64,000 nt of DNA from NCBI RefSeq assembly GCF_900103125.1, contig NZ_FNJV01000002.1:372001-436000 (forward strand). Direction: 5' to 3'. The notes below the pieces were generated by a model. It made no database searches, was not told where the DNA came from, and saw nothing but the letters and a program-made list of their open reading frames with translations. The number at the start of each line of letters is the position of its first letter. The first letter of the stretch is position 1. The DNA is from Mucilaginibacter sp. OK268. Lineage in GTDB: Bacteria; Bacteroidota; Bacteroidia; Sphingobacteriales; Sphingobacteriaceae. The position numbers and the translations under genes are program-made. This document shows, piece by piece, positions 60,070 through 64,000 of this stretch.

Positions 60070-63015
60070 CTACCCCCATTGCAGCATTTCCATTTTGAAG
60101 CCTATTTTGTGCATCTCCCATACTTCCACGGCGTATACGCCAAATTCTTCTACTACTTTGCCGGTCATCCGGTAAAAGCCGTCGCCCTGGAAAGTGTAGC
60201 GTTTTAATGATTCGGGCCAATGTACAGTGTCGAGCCAGTCGCCCTGGGGATCAAGGAAAGTACCAAAATTCATGATCTCGTGCTTAATGGTATTTGATTC
60301 TTTGATGGCCACCAGTTGGCCCAATATCTTCACCGTTTGCCCCAGTCTGTTGGGCAGGTCTTTTACATAAGTGAGCCCCTGCTGATCGTCATCAACCATC
60401 GGGAAGGTATCTGTAAGGGCAAAACCCAGGATCTCGATCTCATCAAAAGCATCCTGCAACGGGCGACTGCTCAGTACCGGGAGTTTAAAATCGGCAACAG
60501 GTTCATGAAACAGGGCCACGGTAATGGGCTGATCTTCCTGCTGTTTCTGAAAAAAGTTGGCACGCCACAACAATTCCTGCTTGCTGGTGCCGGTAAAGCG
60601 CAGCGCCCCAATGCGGATCAGGATATTCAGCTGCTCCATACCGGGCTGGGTACGTTCCATAAAATCTTCCATCGTAAGGTATGGGCCATGATGTTGGCGT
60701 TCGGTAATAATGGCCTTCAGCAGGCCGGCGGTTAGTCGTTCAATATGCACCAGGCCCACATACACATCTGTGCCTTTAATATTGGTATAGGTATCGCTTT
60801 GATTTACGCAGGGTGCATGCAGGCGAGCTCCGGCCCTTTTTAACTCATGAAAATAAAAGGGGGTACGATAAAATCCGCCAAAATTATTGATCACCCCTAC
60901 CATAAACTCCATGGGGAAATAAGTTTTGAGGTAAAGGCTTTGGTAGCTTTCTACCGCGAAACTGGCCGAATGCGCCTTACTGAACGAATAACCGCTAAAA
61001 CTGGCTATCTGCCGCCAAACCTCCCTGCTGATGTGGGGCGGATAACCTTTCTCTTTACAATTGCTAAAGAATTTACCCTCAATCCTGATCATTTCCTCGT
61101 TACCCCGGTACTTGCCCGACATGGCCCTGCGCAGGATATCCGCCTCGGCCATATCCAGGCCGCCAAAATGGTGGGCTATCTTGATCACATCCTCCTGGTA
61201 CACCATAATGCCAAAGGTTTCTTTCAGCAATTCCTCCATTTTGGGGTGCAGGTATTGTACTTTATCCTGGTTGTGGTAATTGTAAATATAGGCCTTCATC
61301 ATACCCGATTGCGACACACCCGGCCTGATGATAGAACTGGCCGCCACCAGCGTGAGGTAATCATCACATTCCAGCTTCATGAGTAACTGGCGCATGGCCG
61401 GGCTTTCGATATAAAAACAGCCTATGGTATCGGCCCGGCGAATCCTGTCGGCCACCAGCGGGTCTTTCATAAAATCATCCACCCGGGTAATATCTATGTC
61501 GATACCCTTGTTTTGTTTAACCAGTTGTATAGTATCCTTAATGTGCCCCAATCCCCGCTGACTCAGGATATCCAGCTTAATAAGCCCTACACGCTCGGCC
61601 CCAAACATATCTATCTGTGAGGTCGCAAAACCTTTCGGGGGCATTTCCAGCGCGGTGTATTGGTAGATAGGTTCTTCGGATATCAGCATCCCGCCGGCAT
61701 GTATGCTCAGGTGGTTGGGAAAATCCTGCATGAGGGCGGCATATTTCAGGATAACTTTCTGTATGCTGTCTTCCTTCAAAGTCGCATTCCTGTTTTTAAC
61801 CAGGGTATCTATTTCTTCCTTAGGCAGCCCCAGTACTTTAGCCAATTCGCGGATGGCAGCCCGGCGCTGAAAAGTACCGTGCATACCCAGCAGGGCCACA
61901 TGGTTTGCACCATACTTGTCAAAAATATACCGGATGATCTCGTTCCTGTCCTTATGGCTAAAATCCATATCAAAATCGGGCGGGGAGGTGCGGAATTTAT
62001 TCAGAAAACGTTCAAAATACAGATCCAGCTTGATAGGATCCACATCTGTTATTTTTAAATTATAGGCGATAATAGAATTGGCGCCGCTCCCCCGGCCCAC
62101 ATAGTAAAAACCTTTGCTACGAGCAAAGTTCACCACATCCCACACAATTAAAAAGTAGGAGTTAAACCGCAGGTCGTTAACCACTTTTAGTTCCTTTTGT
62201 ACCCTTGCTTCAATCACCGGATCATCGGGGTAACGCTCTTTCATCCCGGTTAAGGCCAGCTGCTCCAATAACAGGCGGTCCCCCTCTAAGGAATCGGTAT
62301 AGGTTTGTTTGTTTTTATCTGATTTGGGGTCGATGACCATCGCTGTACCGCATGCTGCTATCAACTGTTGTGTTCGCCTGATGATAGCCGGGTACGCGCT
62401 GAATTTGTCCATCAGTTCCTCTTCGGTCATGAACATTTCATCGGGCGATGCTACCTCATCGGGTGATAATTTCGACAGCAGCGTATTCCCGTCGATGGCT
62501 CTTAAAAGCCGGTGCAGATTAAAATGCTTTTTGCTTTGAAAAGTTACCGGCTGGCGAATGATGAATTTTTCGGGATGATCTTTTACGGGTACGCTAAATA
62601 GCTTGTTTACCTCGCTTGCCCGCACACCGATCAGTTCATTATCTTGCAGCTCCCGGACTTGTAACGCGCCCAGGGCATAAATAATAAAAACATCCTGATC
62701 AAAAACTGGCCTTGCCGGAAAGGGCTGATCGGTCATTTTATACCGGGACACAAAACGGTTGATCTGCATCAATCCCTGGTCATTCCGGGCTATCAGCAGG
62801 TAACAAAAGCGCCTATCATTATGAATTTCGCAGCCTAAAATGGGTTTGATATCCGCTTCGCGGCAATAATGTACAAAGTCCCAGGCATCGGGGTTGCCGT
62901 TAATATTGGTGAGGGCCAGGGAGCTAATGCCCATTGCCTTTGCCTGCGCTATTAAGGCTTTGGTTTCATACGTACCATACCGGTAGCTGAACCATGTTTT
63001 GCAATTAACGTACAT
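60070..63015 (-). CDS. DNA polymerase III alpha subunit paralogue (DnaE-type) with degenerate PHP domain
   Basis: 981 residues, shorter than a replicative DnaE of about 1150-1450. The polymerase palm has catalytic aspartates in SPPDFDMDFSHKDR (about 344-357) and GRGSGANSIIAYNLKITDVD just before. The middle region shows HAGGMLIS and KLDILSQRGLGHIKDT, and a C-terminal OB-fold (TVKILGQLVAIKES) is present. The N-terminal PHP domain is degenerate: the usual HxHS start reads NCKT in MYVNCKTWFSYRYGT, and the TDH motif reads TNI in ALTNINGN. The start overlaps the Y-family polymerase stop by 11 bases, so the two form an operon, the arrangement of bacterial damage-inducible mutagenesis cassettes. Confidence 0.9.
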   Translation of the reverse strand: MYVNCKTWFSYRYGTYETKALIAQAKAMGISSLALTNINGNPDAWDFVHYCREADIKPILGCEIHNDRRFCYLLIARNDQGLMQINRFVSRYKMTDQPFPARPVFDQDVFIIYALGALQVRELQDNELIGVRASEVNKLFSVPVKDHPEKFIIRQPVTFQSKKHFNLHRLLRAIDGNTLLSKLSPDEVASPDEMFMTEEELMDKFSAYPAIIRRTQQLIAACGTAMVIDPKSDKNKQTYTDSLEGDRLLLEQLALTGMKERYPDDPVIEARVQKELKVVNDLRFNSYFLIVWDVVNFARSKGFYYVGRGSGANSIIAYNLKITDVDPIKLDLYFERFLNKFRTSPPDFDMDFSHKDRNEIIRYIFDKYGANHVALLGMHGTFQRRAAIRELAKVLGLPKEEIDTLVKNRNATLKEDSIQKVILKYAALMQDFPNHLSIHAGGMLISEEPIYQYTALEMPPKGFATSQIDMFGAERVGLIKLDILSQRGLGHIKDTIQLVKQNKGIDIDITRVDDFMKDPLVADRIRRADTIGCFYIESPAMRQLLMKLECDDYLTLVAASSIIRPGVSQSGMMKAYIYNYHNQDKVQYLHPKMEELLKETFGIMVYQEDVIKIAHHFGGLDMAEADILRRAMSGKYRGNEEMIRIEGKFFSNCKEKGYPPHISREVWRQIASFSGYSFSKAHSASFAVESYQSLYLKTYFPMEFMVGVINNFGGFYRTPFYFHELKRAGARLHAPCVNQSDTYTNIKGTDVYVGLVHIERLTAGLLKAIITERQHHGPYLTMEDFMERTQPGMEQLNILIRIGALRFTGTSKQELLWRANFFQKQQEDQPITVALFHEPVADFKLPVLSSRPLQDAFDEIEILGFALTDTFPMVDDDQQGLTYVKDLPNRLGQTVKILGQLVAIKESNTIKHEIMNFGTFLDPQGDWLDTVHWPESLKRYTFQGDGFYRMTGKVVEEFGVYAVEVWEMHKIGFKMEMLQWG

Positions 63016-64000
63016 AACGCTCCTTTTCTATGGTATTTAGCTGCTGGGCTATAGAGCGGTGTACAGCATCCTCGCCAAAACGCTTGCGGATATGATCCAT
63101 CGCCTGGTAAAGCCGGATATTTTCGACCGTATCATTAAACAGGTTGATCTGGTATTGCCCCTGCACCAGGTGACTTAAGCGCACCCCCAGCAAGCGCACC
63201 AGCTGGCGGCGGTCGTACACTTTTTTAAAAAGCTCTTTAGCGGTTTGCAGCAGCACATCATCAGATGAGGTATAGCTGATCACCGCCTGTTTGGTTTCGG
63301 TATTAAAATCGGAGTACCGCAGCTTGATGGTGACGCAGCCACACAGTTTTTTTTGCTGCCGGAGCTGAAAGCTTACCTTTTCGGTCATCCGTACCAGTTC
63401 GCGGTGTAGAAACTGGATATCGATGGTATCGTTCTCAAAGATCTCTTCGGTGCCGATGCTTTTTTGCTCGGAATATGGCACTACCGGACTTTCATCAATA
63501 CCATGCGAGCGGCGGTGCATTTCGATACCCGGCTTGCCAAAACGGCTCTGCATCATGGGCTGTGGTATCTCGCTTAAAATTTTAATGGTAGTTACCCCCA
63601 TCTGCCTCAGCAACGACGATGTTTTTTCGCCAACACCCGGCAACTTCTGCACCACCAAGGGGGCCAGGTATTCCCGCTCGGTACCAAAAGGCACTTCTTT
63701 ATGACCGTTGGGTTTGTTTTCGTTGGTGGCTACTTTTGATATCAGTTTGTTAGAAGCCAGGGCATAAGATATAGGTAAACCTGTTTGCTTGGCGATCCGC
63801 TGCTTCAGTTCGCTCATGAATAGGCTACAGCCAAAGTAGCGGTCCATCCCGGTGAGGTCGGCATAAAATTCATCAATACCGGTTTTCTCATATAAAGGCA
63901 CCTGCTCGCGAATGATCTCAGTAACATCGCGGGAAAGCTGGCTATAACGGTCGAAATCGCCGCTTATAATTTCGGCAGCAGGGCAAAGACGGCGGGCTAT
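63005..64000 (-). CDS. Y-family DNA polymerase (DinB/ImuB type), partial at window edge
   Basis: The open frame runs through the right edge of the window; a GTG at 63901 is internal, since the upstream 33 codons (RRLCPAAEIISGDFDRYSQL) are typical Y-family sequence. Visible are the catalytic acidic motif GIDEFYADLTGMDRYFG, ASNKLISKVATNENKPNGH, the helix-hairpin-helix region LPGVGEKTSSLLRQMGVTTI and the little-finger domain to the C-terminus. It performs translesion synthesis and is translationally coupled to the DnaE-type gene. The N-terminal palm, with the first catalytic Asp, lies outside the window. Confidence 0.88.
   Translation of the reverse strand: MARRLCPAAEIISGDFDRYSQLSRDVTEIIREQVPLYEKTGIDEFYADLTGMDRYFGCSLFMSELKQRIAKQTGLPISYALASNKLISKVATNENKPNGHKEVPFGTEREYLAPLVVQKLPGVGEKTSSLLRQMGVTTIKILSEIPQPMMQSRFGKPGIEMHRRSHGIDESPVVPYSEQKSIGTEEIFENDTIDIQFLHRELVRMTEKVSFQLRQQKKLCGCVTIKLRYSDFNTETKQAVISYTSSDDVLLQTAKELFKKVYDRRQLVRLLGVRLSHLVQGQYQINLFNDTVENIRLYQAMDHIRKRFGEDAVHRSIAQQLNTIEKERYVR

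Noticed and set aside
63005..63901. Complete 298-residue Y-family polymerase starting at GTG 63901
   Set aside because: The frame continues to the window edge with conserved Y-family sequence, so the gene is truncated by the window, not complete.
1..64000. Insertion sequence, integrase, prophage, tRNA or rRNA gene
   Set aside because: No transposase, integrase or phage structural protein is encoded, and I found no tRNA- or rRNA-like sequence.

Overview
The window is chromosomal DNA from a Bacteroidota bacterium, most likely a soil or plant-associated member of Sphingobacteriaceae close to Mucilaginibacter or Pedobacter. The basis is protein character: SusC/SusD, a Bacteroidota-type ECF sigma/FecR pair, GH92/GH78/GH20/GH3 enzymes, and an archaeal/eukaryotic-type prolyl-tRNA synthetase. 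Promoter elements of the TAnnTTTG type and the many short palindromic intergenic repeats fit this. The genus is an inference from general resemblance. I see no rRNA, tRNA, CRISPR array, insertion sequence or prophage.

Layout. 0-8.6 kb holds housekeeping and envelope genes: a TIGR02757 protein, a cystathionine gamma-synthase/lyase, ProS, a Gly/Tyr-rich lipoprotein, a FadL-like porin, a lipocalin and an SDR epimerase. 8.7-27.2 kb is a minus-strand polysaccharide utilisation locus reading sigma factor, FecR, SusC, SusD, GH78 rhamnosidase. After a repeat-filled gap it continues with a tight four-gene operon (NagX-like acyltransferase, GH20, GH3, GH92). 27.4-29.0 kb is a two-gene MhqO/MhqD-like operon with a clear terminator. 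29.2-38.4 kb is a Ser/Thr phospho-signalling and cell-wall cluster: transmembrane kinase, FHA-like protein, a previously unlisted 33-residue membrane microprotein, transmembrane PP2C phosphatase, a giant RodA/FtsW-PBP fusion and a second FHA protein. Its gene content parallels the actinobacterial FhaA/FhaB/PstP/RodA/PbpA/PknA/PknB locus, and it is the best candidate for an undescribed system here. 38.6-44.9 kb holds a second GH20, an amidase, and a zinc-homeostasis group (Zur-like regulator, MerC-like membrane protein, COG0523 GTPase) with two matching candidate Zur boxes. 44.9-53.2 kb holds a gluconokinase-like kinase and the L-rhamnose catabolic set (RhaT, aldolase-dehydrogenase fusion, RhaI, RhaB), which would process rhamnose released by GH78. 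53.3-59.4 kb holds an alpha/beta hydrolase, a ThuA protein and a DUF1080/cytochrome pair behind a LacI-type operator. 60-64 kb is a two-polymerase mutagenesis cassette (Y-family polymerase plus a small DnaE paralogue with a degenerate PHP site), cut by the window end.

At least five families of small inverted or tandem repeats recur between genes. They include period-7 degenerate tandem repeats at many gene junctions and one palindromic repeat that sits in frame inside a protein-coding gene.
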